From assembly GCA_028696805.1 (NCBI GenBank), contig JAQVGI010000008.1, positions 1-40,482 of the forward strand: a DNA stretch of 40,482 nt, given 5' to 3'. Under the pieces are notes generated by a model. It was not told the DNA's origin. It saw only the letters and a list, made by a program, of their open reading frames with translations, and made no database searches. The stretch's first letter is position 1. Each line of letters begins with the position of its first letter. A program made the translations under genes and the position numbers. The DNA is from Alphaproteobacteria bacterium. GTDB taxonomy: Bacteria; Pseudomonadota; Alphaproteobacteria; CAAHEQ01; UBA3637. Positions 7,969 through 19,152 of this stretch are shown one piece after another.

Positions 7969-8604
7969 ATGGCGACACATACGAAATGGCACGGCGTCTA
8001 CCGCGCGTTTTACGAGCAGAGGAGCCTGCTGGCGGGCGCGCCGCCGCTGACGATTCCGGCGGACGGCGTTGCGCCGGCGGACTTTCCCGACGCGCAGGCC
8101 CGCAGGGAGCTGGGCGCCGTCGCGGCGTATCTGCTCGGCGTGCCGAACATCGAAAACGCGCCGTTCAACCGGCTGCTGTCGCTGGTGCAGAGCGGGTATG
8201 GCGACCAGCCGTTCTGGCGCGGGCTGATTCTGGATTACCTGGACTGCGTGCTGCGCGACAAGCGGGACGAACTCCGCCGGGAAGGCGCCGCCGCCCGCGT
8301 CCGGATAGCCGAATCCCTCGCGCGCGTGCGCGCCGCCGACCGCGAGCAGAAAATGCTCGTCGACGCGTTCGCCGGCCGGATCGCCGAGCAGCATTTCCCG
8401 ATCAACGCGAAAAAGCTGGTGCGCAATTATTTCAGGATGGCGCGCGCGCATCCGGACGAAGCGTGGGCGGTTCTGACGGCGAATCCGGGGCAGTTTTCCC
8501 CGATCCAGACGCGCGACAAAAGCGGCGCCGTCGTCCTGACGCCCGAGCAGGCGGTCGACGCGAACAAAAAAATCGCCGGCTTTGTGAAAAAAATGCGGCT
8601 GTGA
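7969..8604 (+). CDS. Unknown soluble protein, divergent from the VirB6-like operon
   Basis: 211 residues, not recognised. No signal peptide or membrane segment. The N-terminus is aromatic and basic (KWHGVYRAFYEQRS), and the rest looks mostly helical with many Arg/Ala and a short charged helix at about 100-125 that could be a coiled coil. The ATG has GAGGAAC upstream at a reasonable distance. It is transcribed away from the VirB6-like genes out of a shared AT-rich region, which suggests co-regulation. The next gene has its own strong promoter. It may be an accessory or substrate of the transport system, but nothing in the sequence proves that. Confidence 0.75.
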   Translation: MATHTKWHGVYRAFYEQRSLLAGAPPLTIPADGVAPADFPDAQARRELGAVAAYLLGVPNIENAPFNRLLSLVQSGYGDQPFWRGLILDYLDCVLRDKRDELRREGAAARVRIAESLARVRAADREQKMLVDAFAGRIAEQHFPINAKKLVRNYFRMARAHPDEAWAVLTANPGQFSPIQTRDKSGAVVLTPEQAVDANKKIAGFVKKMRL

Positions 8605-8605
8605 T

Positions 8606-8634
8606 TTGACAGGAACGCGATCATCGGGTATAAT
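8606..8634 (+). promoter_or_regulatory. Consensus sigma-70 promoter for the gene at 8665
   Basis: TTGACA, exactly 17 bases, TATAAT: a full consensus match and the strongest promoter in the window. It begins right after the stop of the upstream gene, with an AAGGAGGG ribosome site before the ATG at 8665. Confidence 0.88.
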
Positions 8635-8664
8635 AATCTTATCTGAAACAAAAAGGAGGGCGCA

Positions 8665-9549
8665 ATGGCCGAACAACCGGAAATGGATGAAAAGTATTTC
8701 GACGAGCTTGTCGAGGCGCAAAAAAGGGCCGAAAAAGCCGCAGCGGAAAAAAAGCGCACGATCGGCGGCTGGATTGCCGAGACGTTCGACCGGACGCTGA
8801 AGCAAAGCAGCCCGGAGGCGATGGTCGAGGAGCTGTATTGGAGCACATTGGCGATGCCGCTGGATTTTCTGAACTGGATGCTGGACCATCTGCCCGAGGG
8901 CAAAGAGGACAAAGCGCCGGCGGCCGGTTCTCCCGCGCCCGCGCAGCCGGATGCCGCGGCGCCGAATGCGCCCGTTCAGGTCGGGCAGCCGGCGGGGCCC
9001 GTTGTCGTCGGCCAGCCCGGCGCTCCCGTCGTCTTCAGCCAGACGGCCGGGCAGAGGGCCATGACGCTGGACGATGTCAAAAATTATGTCGGCCTGTATC
9101 TGCGTCTGAACGATCTGATCGCCGAACAGCTGCCGCCCGCGGAATACACCAAGCTGGAAAAGCAGACGCTGGCCGGCGGCCGCAAGGCGGTCGTCGTCGA
9201 TAAAAAAACCAAGGCGGCCGTCAAGCCTTACCTGAGATCCATCTGCGCCGACGATCAGGTGCGGGCCTACACGCGGGCCGTCGCCGGCAAGGATTTGGCC
9301 GAGGAGGCGATGCGCGGGTTCGTCATGCAGCAGGCGTCCGGGAAAGGGCTGGATACTGCGGCGCGGTCGCAGCCGGTTTTGGCCGCGCCGGATCGCAAGG
9401 CGGTCGAGCAGGAGCTGAAACGGGCGGGCAATGTGCGGCAGCGGGCCGTCGAGATGTTCCGGGACAATCAGGCGCTTAAAAGAGCGCGCCAAAACCAGGC
9501 GGGCGGCCGGCCGGATCCCAATACGCGTTCCAACGAAGGCGGCAGGTAG
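8665..9549 (+). CDS. Unknown protein with Pro/Ala/Val-rich linker, strongly expressed
   Basis: 294 residues, not recognised. Residues 1-35 are charged and probably helical. Residues 36-80 hold an aromatic amphipathic helix (AMVEELYWSTLAMPLDFLNW) but no true membrane span. About 85-130 is a low-complexity Pro/Ala/Gly/Val linker with GQP repeated three times. The rest is a basic helical domain with an Arg/Gln-rich tail. A consensus promoter and an AAGGAGGG ribosome site argue for high expression. Its stop (9547-9549) directly abuts the stop of uvrB on the other strand. Confidence 0.78.
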   Translation: MAEQPEMDEKYFDELVEAQKRAEKAAAEKKRTIGGWIAETFDRTLKQSSPEAMVEELYWSTLAMPLDFLNWMLDHLPEGKEDKAPAAGSPAPAQPDAAAPNAPVQVGQPAGPVVVGQPGAPVVFSQTAGQRAMTLDDVKNYVGLYLRLNDLIAEQLPPAEYTKLEKQTLAGGRKAVVVDKKTKAAVKPYLRSICADDQVRAYTRAVAGKDLAEEAMRGFVMQQASGKGLDTAARSQPVLAAPDRKAVEQELKRAGNVRQRAVEMFRDNQALKRARQNQAGGRPDPNTRSNEGGR

Positions 9550-11567
<2,018 letters not shown>

Positions 11568-11571
<4 letters not shown>

Positions 11572-12653
11572 TTTTTCTTGGTTCTCTTTTTGGTCTTTTT
11601 CCCGGCTTTGGGAGGCTTCTTTTGAACCGGCCGCGACAGGTGCAGCACCTCGTCCTTGAACACGGCGGCGCCGTCGCGCATGTCTTTCAGCATATCGCGG
11701 TAGCGGAGGCGCTTGCGGATCGTGCCGTTCAGGAAAGAATATGTGTAGAACAGCAGGAAAGCCGCCAGAAGCCCCGTCAGCGCCGGCGCGCGCATGTTCT
11801 GCGCCATCACGACGATCAGCAGCAGCGCGATCAGCACCTGCGCGGTGAAGACCTGGCGGTAGACTTGCCGCGCCGGCATCCGGCGCAGCGCGTCCTCGAT
11901 GCGGAAAGGCACCTCGCATTTGAAGCGGCGCGTCAGGAACAGCGTCATTCCGCCGGCGATCAGGATCTCCATGAGGTGGTAGGACGGCCACAGCAGCGCC
12001 GCCATTGTCTGTCCGCGGATCAGCAGCACATACAGGAATCCGCCCCACAAAAGGCCGATCAGCGTGGCGGCCGGCGGGCCGAGCGACGCCGAGCGAAACA
12101 GGACGTTGATCGCGATCGCCAGACCGGCGACGCCGGAAACGACGCCCAGCGCGATGACGGCGATGTCTGCGGGGACAAGCCGGAATACGATGCCCAGGAT
12201 GAAAATGCCGAGCCCCGTCGCCGCCGTCGTCAGCAGCGACAGGAACGGCACGCGGTCCATGACCCGGAACGCTTCGATCATCAGCGCCCAGAACAGCGTG
12301 GATCCCAAAAAGAACGCGGTATACGCGGCCACGGACGCGAAGGCGATCTGCGTCGACGGCATGATCATCCCGGCGACGGCGCACACGAACCATTCGAGCG
12401 CCAGGCGCGGCCAGCGCTCGGAAATCGTCGCGATTCCCATCATCGCCAAACAGGCCGCGAAGAAGAAAAGCATATCCCCGCCCGGCCGGAGGATGCACAG
12501 GACGGCCGCCAGCAGGACGACGAGCAGCATGCCCGCCGGAATCGATTGGGCCGGGCGCCCCCGTCCCGCCGGCCGGCAGCAGAACCGGTAGGCCAGAGCC
12601 GTTCCGATCAGCGCCAGAACGAACAGCAGCAAAATATATAATACGATCATCAT
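11568..12653 (-). CDS. Polytopic membrane protein, possible degenerate WecA/MraY-family member
   Basis: 361 residues with 9 to 11 membrane segments and a Lys-rich tail. By eye the order of segments follows WecA/MraY-type polyprenyl-phosphate sugar-phosphate transferases: a PAQSIPAG loop where the family has a PTPRGGG-like loop, GIATISERW where it has [21 protein letters not shown] where it has NAFNLMDGIDGLA, then a loop without the usual GDxGS. If so, the Asp pair and other catalytic residues are gone and the protein is not an active transferase. Expressed between infA and uvrB, overlapping uvrB by 4 bases. An unrelated membrane protein remains possible. Confidence 0.6.
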
Positions 12654-12691
12654 TTTTTCCCCCTTTGTTGAATCCCGATGCCGCGCGGGCG

Positions 12692-12913
12692 TCAGGCTTT
12701 GTGGCGGAAGGCGATGCGGCCTTTCGTCAGATCATACGGCGTCATTTCGATTTCGACCTTGTCCCCGACCATCACGCGGATGCGGAACTTGCGCATCTTG
12801 CCCGACGTGTGCGCCAGGATTTCGTGCCCGTTTTCCAGCTTGACCCGGAAAGTCGCGTTGGGCAGGGCCTCTGTGACATTTCCGGTGAAATTCAATACTT
12901 CTTCTTTCGCCAT
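12692..12913 (-). CDS. infA: Translation initiation factor IF-1
   Basis: 73 residues, an S1/OB-fold protein that binds the 30S A site during initiation. The sequence is typical throughout: [19 protein letters not shown], then [20 protein letters not shown] and [19 protein letters not shown] strong AAGGAG site lies 8 bases before the ATG. It sits 13 bases after the MsbA-like gene and is probably co-transcribed with it. Confidence 0.97.
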   Translation of the reverse strand: MAKEEVLNFTGNVTEALPNATFRVKLENGHEILAHTSGKMRKFRIRVMVGDKVEIEMTPYDLTKGRIAFRHKA

Positions 12914-12926
12914 TTTGACAAACTCC

Positions 12927-14696
12927 TTATTTCAGTTGCGTTTTGTATAACCCGGCGTAGGCCGACTCCGGATTGTTGATCAATGCGTCGTGCGTGCCGC
13001 TTTCAACGATCTCGCCGTTGTTGATCACGATGATCTTGTCGGCGTTGCGGACGGTCGACAGCCGGTGCGCGATGATGAAGACCGTCCGGTTCTCCATCAG
13101 GTTGTTGATGGCTTTCTGGACGACGGCCTCGGATTTGTTGTCCAGCGCGGACGTCGCTTCGTCCAGGATCACGATCGGCGCGTCCTTGATGAACGCGCGC
13201 GCGATGGCGATGCGCTGCTTCTGGCCGCCGGACAGCAGGACGCCGCGCTCCCCGATCTCGGTGTCCAGGCCCTTGTCCAGCGACTGGATGAATTCGGACA
13301 GGCAGGCGTCCCGGACGGCCCTGTCTATCTTGGATTGCGGGATGGACGCGCTGCCCAGCGTGATGTTGTCGCGGATCGTGCCGGCGAACAGGAAGTTGTC
13401 CTGGAACACGACGGCGATCTGCTGGCGCAGCGATTCGATGTCGAAATCCCGTATGTCAACCCCGTCGATTGCAATCGCCCCGCCGCTGACATCGTAGAAC
13501 CGCGGCAGCAGGTTGACGAACGTCGTCTTGCCCCCGCCCGAGTTGCCGACCAGCGCGATCATCTGGCCGACCTTGATGTCCAGCGTGATGTTCTTCAGGA
13601 CGGGCCGCCCCGGGAGGTATTCGAACGAAACATCCTTGTAGGCGATGGATTTCCTGATTTGTTTCAGCTGCCGGGCGTTCGGGCGGTTCTTGATCGCGGC
13701 GACGCGCTCCAGCATTTCGAAGACGCGCTCCATCGCCATCATGGCCGTTTGCATGTTCGTGAAGTTGGTGCCGATGGATTTGATCGGCTGATACAGCATC
13801 AGCAGCGCGACGATGAACGACACGAATCCGCCTGGCGTCAGCTGATGGCTGACGATCAGGTATCCGCCCAGCCAGATGACCCCCGCGATGCCGCACGCGA
13901 TGACGAAGTGCATCGCCGGCCCCAGCATGCTGGTCTTGCGGATCATCTTCATGCCCAGCTTGAACGTCAGATACAGGGTTTCCTTGAACTTCCTGGCCTG
14001 GATGTCATACAGGTTGTAGGACGCGATGACGCGGTTGCCGCCGAACGCCTCGTTGTAGTGCGTCGATATCGCGCCGCTTGTCACAAGGGTCTTTTTGACG
14101 ATGTTCTTGATGCGCCTGCGCACGCGCGACAGGGGCGCCAGCGCTCCGAACAGCACGGCGACGGCGATCAGCGCCAGCTGCCACGAATTGTAGAAAAGGA
14201 CGAATATCAGCGACAGCGACGAAAACACGCGCGTCGTGAACAGCTTCAGGTTGTTCAGCAGCCCGTTGCACGCCGCGTCGGCGTCGCCGTTGAACCGCAT
14301 CTGGACCATGCCGGAGGTGGATTGGTCGAAGAATTTGGTTTCGGAGCGCATCATCTTGCGGAACAGGTCGTATTTCAAATCCAGTGTGATGCGCTGGCCC
14401 ACCCAGGCGTTCAGGTAGGTGACGGCATAGTTCAGGATCCCCTGGACCATGCTGAACAAAATGATGAGCAGCGGTATCAGGCTGGACGCCCGGACGTTTT
14501 TCTCGACCATCACGATGTCGGTGTAGGGCTTGAGCACCCACGCGATCACGGCGTCCATCGATCCGACCGGAATGGTCAGCAGCACCGCCAGCAGCACCCG
14601 CCCCTTGTAAGGGCGCACATACTGCCACATCTTGCGGTAGTTCCGTATCATACCGGCCTGGGTTATTTTACCCGCTATGTATCGTATCAACGGCAT
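12927..14696 (-). CDS. msbA: ABC exporter, MsbA-like
   Basis: 589 residues from the ATG at 14696, which has GAGGAG four bases upstream; an in-frame start at 14747 would overlap the promoter. Residues about 30-310 form the six-helix membrane domain of a half-size exporter. The ATPase domain has Walker [10 protein letters not shown], a Q-loop (FQDNFLFAG), signature [14 protein letters not shown], Walker [13 protein letters not shown] and the switch His in [26 protein letters not shown] and DGVDIRDFD fit MsbA, the lipid A-core flippase, but other lipid or peptide exporters of this fold cannot be excluded. Confidence 0.88.
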   Translation of the reverse strand: MPLIRYIAGKITQAGMIRNYRKMWQYVRPYKGRVLLAVLLTIPVGSMDAVIAWVLKPYTDIVMVEKNVRASSLIPLLIILFSMVQGILNYAVTYLNAWVGQRITLDLKYDLFRKMMRSETKFFDQSTSGMVQMRFNGDADAACNGLLNNLKLFTTRVFSSLSLIFVLFYNSWQLALIAVAVLFGALAPLSRVRRRIKNIVKKTLVTSGAISTHYNEAFGGNRVIASYNLYDIQARKFKETLYLTFKLGMKMIRKTSMLGPAMHFVIACGIAGVIWLGGYLIVSHQLTPGGFVSFIVALLMLYQPIKSIGTNFTNMQTAMMAMERVFEMLERVAAIKNRPNARQLKQIRKSIAYKDVSFEYLPGRPVLKNITLDIKVGQMIALVGNSGGGKTTFVNLLPRFYDVSGGAIAIDGVDIRDFDIESLRQQIAVVFQDNFLFAGTIRDNITLGSASIPQSKIDRAVRDACLSEFIQSLDKGLDTEIGERGVLLSGGQKQRIAIARAFIKDAPIVILDEATSALDNKSEAVVQKAINNLMENRTVFIIAHRLSTVRNADKIIVINNGEIVESGTHDALINNPESAYAGLYKTQLK

Positions 14697-14718
14697 CGGC
14701 TCCTCATCAGCGGATTGC

Positions 14719-14747
14719 ATTGTATCAAAGAATCCCTCCGAACGCAA
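14719..14747 (-). promoter_or_regulatory. Promoter of the msbA-infA-uvrB operon
   Basis: Leftward TTGCGT, 17 bases, TACAAT, about 23 bases before the start at 14696. Just upstream is the terminator of tRNA-Asp, so this is the operon's own promoter. Confidence 0.7.
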
Positions 14748-14766
14748 GGGAAAAGTCGCGTCCTGC

Positions 14767-14796
14767 CAAAAAGAAAACGCCCGCGGACGGGCGTTT
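14767..14796 (-). terminator. Intrinsic terminator of tRNA-Asp
   Basis: Read leftward, AAACGCCCG and CGGGCGTTT pair as a 9-bp stem around a TCCG tetraloop, followed by TTCTTTTT. It lies 5 bases downstream of the tRNA. Confidence 0.9.
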
Positions 14797-14800
14797 GGAT

Positions 14801-14877
14801 TGGCGGGATTGAAGGGGCTCGAACCCTCGACCTCCTGCGTGACAGGCAGGCGCTCTAACCAGCTGAGCTACAACCCC
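14801..14877 (-). tRNA. tRNA-Asp (GTC)
   Basis: 77 nt cloverleaf with encoded CCA. Acceptor GGGGTTG pairs with CAATCCC (one G-U). Anticodon GTC is at 14843-14841 in the loop of the CTGCC stem; the T loop is TTCGAGC. As a GUN anticodon it is a target for queuosine at position 34, relevant to queH in this window. Confidence 0.97.
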
Positions 14878-14895
14878 GGATGCGAAGCGGGCGTC

Positions 14896-14924
14896 AGTGT
14901 ATCAGATTTTTATGCCGAAATCAA
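14896..14924 (-). promoter_or_regulatory. Promoter of tRNA-Asp
   Basis: Leftward TTGATT, 17 bases, TACACT, ending 18 bases before the tRNA. The -35 overlaps the stop region of glk, so the tRNA is transcribed independently of the sugar-metabolism operon. Confidence 0.75.
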
Positions 14925-15829
14925 GCACTTTTTTTGCGCGCCGCCAGATAACGCAGTCCGGCCAGCGCCGGCGTGTCCGTGCGGATCAGGAAAACCGGCA
15001 CCCGCCGCATGAGGGGCGCCAGCTTGCCCTTGTCGGCGAACCGCGCGCCGAAATCCGATTGTTTCAGCCAGTCCGCGACCTGCGGCGCGTTCAGAATCGC
15101 GCCGGACAGATACACGCCGCCGAACGCCTTGAAGACGACGGCCATGTTGCCGGCGAAATCGCCCAGGAACGCGAAGAAGATATCGTAGGCTTTCCGGGCG
15201 TTCTTGTCGCCGCCGGCGGCCAAGCGGTGAATCTCCGCCGGGTTTTTCGCTTTCCGTGTCAACGTGCGGTAGACGAACGCCAGCCCGCGGCCGGACAAGA
15301 TGTCTTCCGCGGACAGCCGCCGCGCCGTCCGGAAGACGGGATGGGACGACAGGGTTGTGTGCCCCGCCTCCGTCGCCAAAACATGCCATGCGTTCCGGCG
15401 GGCGGTCGCGTAGCACGCGCCGAGCCCCGTGCCGGGGCCGATGACGAGGTAGGCGGTCGCTGCGGGCCGGCCGGGCCGGATTTTGACGCAATCCGCCGGC
15501 TTCAAAACCGCCAGCGCGTATCCGGTGGCCTCGAAATCGTTGACGATGACGCAATCCGTCAGGCCGAATCGCTTTTTCAAACGCTCCCGGTCGAATGTCC
15601 AGGGGTGGTTCGTGAGCTTGAAAGTTGTCCGGGCCGGATCGACGACGCCGGCGATGGCCAGGAAAAAGCGCCGCGGGCGGATGCCGTGTTGTTTCAGGCA
15701 GGCGTCGGCCGCCTGCGCGAACGAGGCGAAGTCCGCGTTCCGGAAAGCGGTTTCCGCCGCCGGCGCGCCGGCCCCGATGAAGCGGAACCGCGTGTTCGTC
15801 CCCCCGATGTCCGCCAGCAGGTCAGCCAT
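14921..15829 (-). CDS. glk: Glucokinase
   Basis: 302 residues, slightly short of the usual 320 of the E. coli Glk family. It phosphorylates glucose with ATP at the entry to glycolysis or the Entner-Doudoroff path. The N-terminal phosphate loop DIGGTNTRF, catalytic Asp in VNDFEATGYA, GPGTGLGACYA and TEAGHTTLSS are all present. Its start overlaps the end of the nucleotidyltransferase gene by 8 bases, so it is part of the ptsP-nucleotidyltransferase-glk operon, which links PTS signalling to sugar phosphate use. The tRNA-Asp promoter overlaps its 3' end. Confidence 0.92.
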   Translation of the reverse strand: MADLLADIGGTNTRFRFIGAGAPAAETAFRNADFASFAQAADACLKQHGIRPRRFFLAIAGVVDPARTTFKLTNHPWTFDRERLKKRFGLTDCVIVNDFEATGYALAVLKPADCVKIRPGRPAATAYLVIGPGTGLGACYATARRNAWHVLATEAGHTTLSSHPVFRTARRLSAEDILSGRGLAFVYRTLTRKAKNPAEIHRLAAGGDKNARKAYDIFFAFLGDFAGNMAVVFKAFGGVYLSGAILNAPQVADWLKQSDFGARFADKGKLAPLMRRVPVFLIRTDTPALAGLRYLAARKKSA

Positions 15830-16547
15830 TTTGCCGCCTGCGGTAGATTTCGCGCGCCATGTCCAGCTCCTCGGGCGTGTTGACGCCGTGCAGCTCCTCG
15901 GTGTCGCCGATGACCACGTCGCATGTCAGGCCCTGCGCGCGCGCCAGAGCGACGATATCCGGCAGATAGTATTCGCCGGCCGCATTATTGTTGTTGACTT
16001 TTTTCAACAACGACAGCAGATGCCTGCCGTTGACGCACATCGCGCCGGAATTGCAGAGCTTGATCGCGCGCTCGTCGTCCGTCGCGTCCTTGTATTCCAC
16101 GATGCGCTCCAGCCCGTCGTCCCCCATCACCAGGCGGCCGTAGCGGCGGGCGTCCGGCGGAATGAAGCCCAGGACGACGACATCCGCGCCGCCTTGGCAT
16201 TTCCGCATCATTTTTTGCAGTGTTTCGGGCAGGTAGAGCGGCTGGTCTCCGTAGAGGATCATCGCGCACCCGTCGAACGGCGCCAGGTATTTTTCGGCGG
16301 CCAGGACGGCGTGCGCCGTGCCCAGCCGGTCTTTTTGAACGGCCGTCTGATGGGGGACGACGGCCCGCGCGACCGCCTCCATGCCGGGGCCGATGACGAC
16401 AATAATCTCGTCGACGCGCGCGCGCTCGACGGCGTCGATCAGGATGCCGACCATCGGCCGGTTCCCGATCGTGTGCAGGGCTTTGGGAATATCGGAGTTC
16501 ATCCGTGTCCCCGATCCGGCCGCCAATATGATTGCTTTCGTTTCCAT
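15822..16547 (-). CDS. GlmU-type N-acetylglucosamine-1-P uridylyltransferase domain, stand-alone
   Basis: 241 residues matching only the N-terminal half of GlmU, which makes UDP-GlcNAc. Motifs: LAAGSGTRMNSDIPKALHTI for nucleotide binding, DRLGTAHAV, YGDQPL, GRLV, VEYKDAT, CNSGAMC, and AAGEYYLPDIV. The left-handed beta-helix acetyltransferase half (about 220 residues in GlmU) is absent. The reading frame ends cleanly at TGEELHGVNTPEEL-like sequence and the next gene starts at once, so this is a designed end and not an obvious frameshift. The ATG has AAGGAGA upstream. It follows ptsP by 9 bases. Confidence 0.88.
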   Translation of the reverse strand: METKAIILAAGSGTRMNSDIPKALHTIGNRPMVGILIDAVERARVDEIIVVIGPGMEAVARAVVPHQTAVQKDRLGTAHAVLAAEKYLAPFDGCAMILYGDQPLYLPETLQKMMRKCQGGADVVVLGFIPPDARRYGRLVMGDDGLERIVEYKDATDDERAIKLCNSGAMCVNGRHLLSLLKKVNNNNAAGEYYLPDIVALARAQGLTCDVVIGDTEELHGVNTPEELDMAREIYRRRQNG

Positions 16548-16556
16548 GCGTCTCCT

Positions 16557-18806
16557 TTATGTGATAAAAATGCCGTGATCGTGCGCGTAGGCGCGCACCG
16601 CGTCGCGGATGGACGGGCCGGACGCGTTCATCTGGATAGCGACATAGGCGGCCGTTTCGGCCTGGTTCATCGTGCGCAGCGCCGCCTTCACCGCCCCCAG
16701 TTTCCCCGGGTTCAGCGACAGCGATGTGAAGCCCAGCGCGACCAGGACGACGGCTTCCAGCGGATGGCCGGCCATTTCGCCGCAAACGGAGCAGGGCACG
16801 CCCGCCTGTGCGCACGCGTCGTTGACGGATTTCAGCACGCGCAGGAACGTCGGCGACAGGGTGTCGTATCTGTTCCAGATCAGCGCGTTTCCGCGGTCGG
16901 CGGCGAACAAAAACTGCATCAGATCGTTCGTGCCGATGGAAACGAAATCGACATGCTTCAGCAGCTCGTCCATCTGGAACAGCAGCGAGGGCACCTCCAG
17001 CATCGTGCCGATTTTGATGTCTTTGGGAACTTTGCGGCCCGCGTTTTTTTCGCGCTCCAACTCCAGGAAGAACGTTTTTTTGGCTTCCAGGAACTCGGCC
17101 GTCGCGCTGACCATCGGGAACATCACGGCCAGCGGCTTCTCGCCGCTCGCGCGGATGAACGCCCGCAGCTGGTCGCGCAGCAGCGCCCGCCTGTCCAGCG
17201 TGATGCGGATGGAGCGCCAGCCCATCGCGGGATTCTCCTCGCCCTGCTGCTGGAAATACGGCAGCACTTTGTCCGACCCGATGTCCAGCGTCCGGAACAC
17301 GACGGGCCGGTGCCCCGCCTTTGTGATGACCTTGTGGTAGGTTTCGGCCTGCGCCTCCAATCCCGGCAGCTCCTGCGACATCATGAACGGCAGCTCGGTG
17401 CGGTAGAGGCCGATGCCGCTGTAAAAGGTGCCCTCCGGCACCAGCAGGTCGTCCAGCAGCCCGGCGTTGATGTTCAGCGCGATTTTGACGCCGTCCTTCG
17501 TGACGGCCGGCAGCGCGCGGGACTGGTTGCAATGCGCGCCGACGATCGCGCGCCGCGCCATTTCGGATTTCAGGTCGTCCAGAATCTCGTCGGACGGGTT
17601 CAGGTAAAGCTGGCCGCTGATCGCATCCAGCGCGGCGAACGTCTTCGGCGGGATGACATGCGTCGCGTCCTTGATGCCGCAGATGACCGGGATGTTCAGC
17701 GACCGCGCGACGATCACGACATGCATCGTCTGGGACCCTTCCTCCAAAACGATGCCCTTGATGTATTTCAGGTTGTAATCCAGCAATTCCGCCGGCCCCA
17801 GGCTGTGCGCGACCAGGATCACCTGGCGCCGCCGCTTTTCGTCCGCATCCGCTTTCCGGCCGCGCAGATGGCGTATCAGCCGGTTGACCAGATCCTGGAA
17901 ATCATGGATGCGCTCGCGGATATACGGGTCGGTCATCCGCTCCATGCGCTCGGACATGTCCAGCCCGACGCGGTGCACGGCCGCCTCGGCGGTCAGGCCG
18001 GATTCGACGATTTTCGTCATCTTGGAAATCCACCCTTTGTCTTTCAGGAACATCAGGTAGGTTTCGAAAATCGCGACCTGCTCGGCGTTCGTCTTCGGCA
18101 AAGCCATCATTTTGTTGACTTCGCGCTCGACGCCGGCCAGCGCCTGGGTCAGCTTTTTGATTTCGGTCTTCGCGTTGCCGTCGACGATGTGCGCGACATT
18201 CTCGATGCGCTTGTGCACGAGGGTCATGCCCTGGGCGAAGCCTTCGATCAGCGGGATTCCGGTGATTTTGCGCCGGTTGTTCGCGAAGGCGTCCGGCTGC
18301 TCCGATATCGCCGGATGGGACGCCAGCATGTCCGACACCACCATCGCGATCGTTTCCAGCACCTCGACGATATCCGCGGAGAAATTCTTGATTTTCTTCG
18401 TCTGGACGCTCAAGACGCCGAGCAGGCGGTTTTCGCGGACCAGCGGAACGCCCATCAGGGATTTGAACGCCTTTTCCTTCGTTTCGGGCTTGTAGACGAA
18501 GCTCTTGTGGCGCCACGCGTTCGCGAACGCCAGCGGCTTGCGCTGCAGCGCGATTTCGCCGATAAGCCCCTCGCCGACGCGCAGGAATGTTTCGTGCACG
18601 GCGTCGGGGGACAGGCCCTTCGTCGCGTAAAGCTCCAGCATGCTGCCGGGCCGCAGGATGTAGCACGCGCACGCGTCGACGCGCAGGCGCTCCGCGATCA
18701 GGGCGACGACGCGGTCGAGCTTGTCCTGAACGGGCAGCTCCTGCGCCATCAGCGCGCGCAGCTCCGCCGTTATTTCCCTTGCCAATGCCGTTTCCGTGTC
18801 CGTCAT
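16557..18806 (-). CDS. ptsP: PEP-protein phosphotransferase of the nitrogen PTS (EI-Ntr)
   Basis: 749 residues from the ATG at 18806 with AGGAG upstream. Residues about 10-165 are a GAF domain, which in this family senses glutamine. Then comes the PTS enzyme I fold: an N-terminal helical domain, the phospho-His segment (GIVLEEGSQTMHVVIVAR), and the PEP-binding TIM barrel (GLYRTELPFM, RTLDIGSDK, NPAMGWRSIR, GTNDLMQF, CSVCGEMAGHP). PEP phosphorylates the His, which passes phosphate to NPr and EIIA-Ntr. Those partners are not in the window. It is the first gene of the operon with the nucleotidyltransferase and glk. Confidence 0.95.
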   Translation of the reverse strand: MTDTETALAREITAELRALMAQELPVQDKLDRVVALIAERLRVDACACYILRPGSMLELYATKGLSPDAVHETFLRVGEGLIGEIALQRKPLAFANAWRHKSFVYKPETKEKAFKSLMGVPLVRENRLLGVLSVQTKKIKNFSADIVEVLETIAMVVSDMLASHPAISEQPDAFANNRRKITGIPLIEGFAQGMTLVHKRIENVAHIVDGNAKTEIKKLTQALAGVEREVNKMMALPKTNAEQVAIFETYLMFLKDKGWISKMTKIVESGLTAEAAVHRVGLDMSERMERMTDPYIRERIHDFQDLVNRLIRHLRGRKADADEKRRRQVILVAHSLGPAELLDYNLKYIKGIVLEEGSQTMHVVIVARSLNIPVICGIKDATHVIPPKTFAALDAISGQLYLNPSDEILDDLKSEMARRAIVGAHCNQSRALPAVTKDGVKIALNINAGLLDDLLVPEGTFYSGIGLYRTELPFMMSQELPGLEAQAETYHKVITKAGHRPVVFRTLDIGSDKVLPYFQQQGEENPAMGWRSIRITLDRRALLRDQLRAFIRASGEKPLAVMFPMVSATAEFLEAKKTFFLELEREKNAGRKVPKDIKIGTMLEVPSLLFQMDELLKHVDFVSIGTNDLMQFLFAADRGNALIWNRYDTLSPTFLRVLKSVNDACAQAGVPCSVCGEMAGHPLEAVVLVALGFTSLSLNPGKLGAVKAALRTMNQAETAAYVAIQMNASGPSIRDAVRAYAHDHGIFIT

Positions 18807-18825
18807 GTTCTCCTCTGCTTCCGGC

Positions 18826-18855
18826 ATTGTATGCGATTTGGGTGGGGCAGGTCAA
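18826..18855 (-). promoter_or_regulatory. Promoter of the ptsP operon
   Basis: Leftward TTGACC, 18 bases, TACAAT, 20 bases before the start of ptsP. It is back to back with the tRNA-Glu promoter. Confidence 0.72.
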
Positions 18856-18928
18856 GTCTTTTCGCAGTTCTTTTCATCCGGCGGCGGCCGCCGGCGCCTT
18901 TCGGGGGAGGCGTTTTTGAAAAAAGTTC

Positions 18929-18957
18929 TTGCAAAAAGGCGAAAAAGCCTGTATAAT
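18929..18957 (+). promoter_or_regulatory. Promoter of tRNA-Glu
   Basis: TTGCAA, 17 bases, perfect TATAAT, ending 19 bases before the tRNA. Confidence 0.85.
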
Positions 18958-18976
18958 ACGCCCGCTTTCGCACGAT

Positions 18977-19052
18977 GACCCCATCGTCTAGAGGTCCAGG
19001 ACATCGCCCTTTCACGGCGGTAACCGGGGTTCAAATCCCCGTGGGGTCGCCA
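18977..19052 (+). tRNA. tRNA-Glu (TTC)
   Basis: 76 nt with encoded CCA. Acceptor GACCCCA pairs with TGGGGTC. Anticodon TTC is at 19011-19013, and the sequence closely follows E. coli tRNA-Glu (TCGTCTAGAGG in the D arm). I see no clear terminator after it; GCGCA/TGCGC could pair at 19057-19073 but has no T run. Confidence 0.97.
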
Positions 19053-19152
19053 ATTTTTCAAAATCCGCGCATATTTTTGCGCCCGCAAGGCGGATAGTGC
19101 CGAATCCCCTGCATTTTCCATTCCCCTTATTTCGGCTTATCGGAGACTTAAT

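Noticed and set aside
15483-18956. A very long rightward open frame of over 1100 codons opposite ptsP, glmU-type and glk genes
   Set aside because: It lies antisense to three well-recognised genes, has Arg/Gln-rich composition typical of a mirror frame in GC-rich DNA, and has no ribosome site. Similar mirror frames at 2670-4637, 9790-11625 and 12990-14858 were rejected for the same reason.
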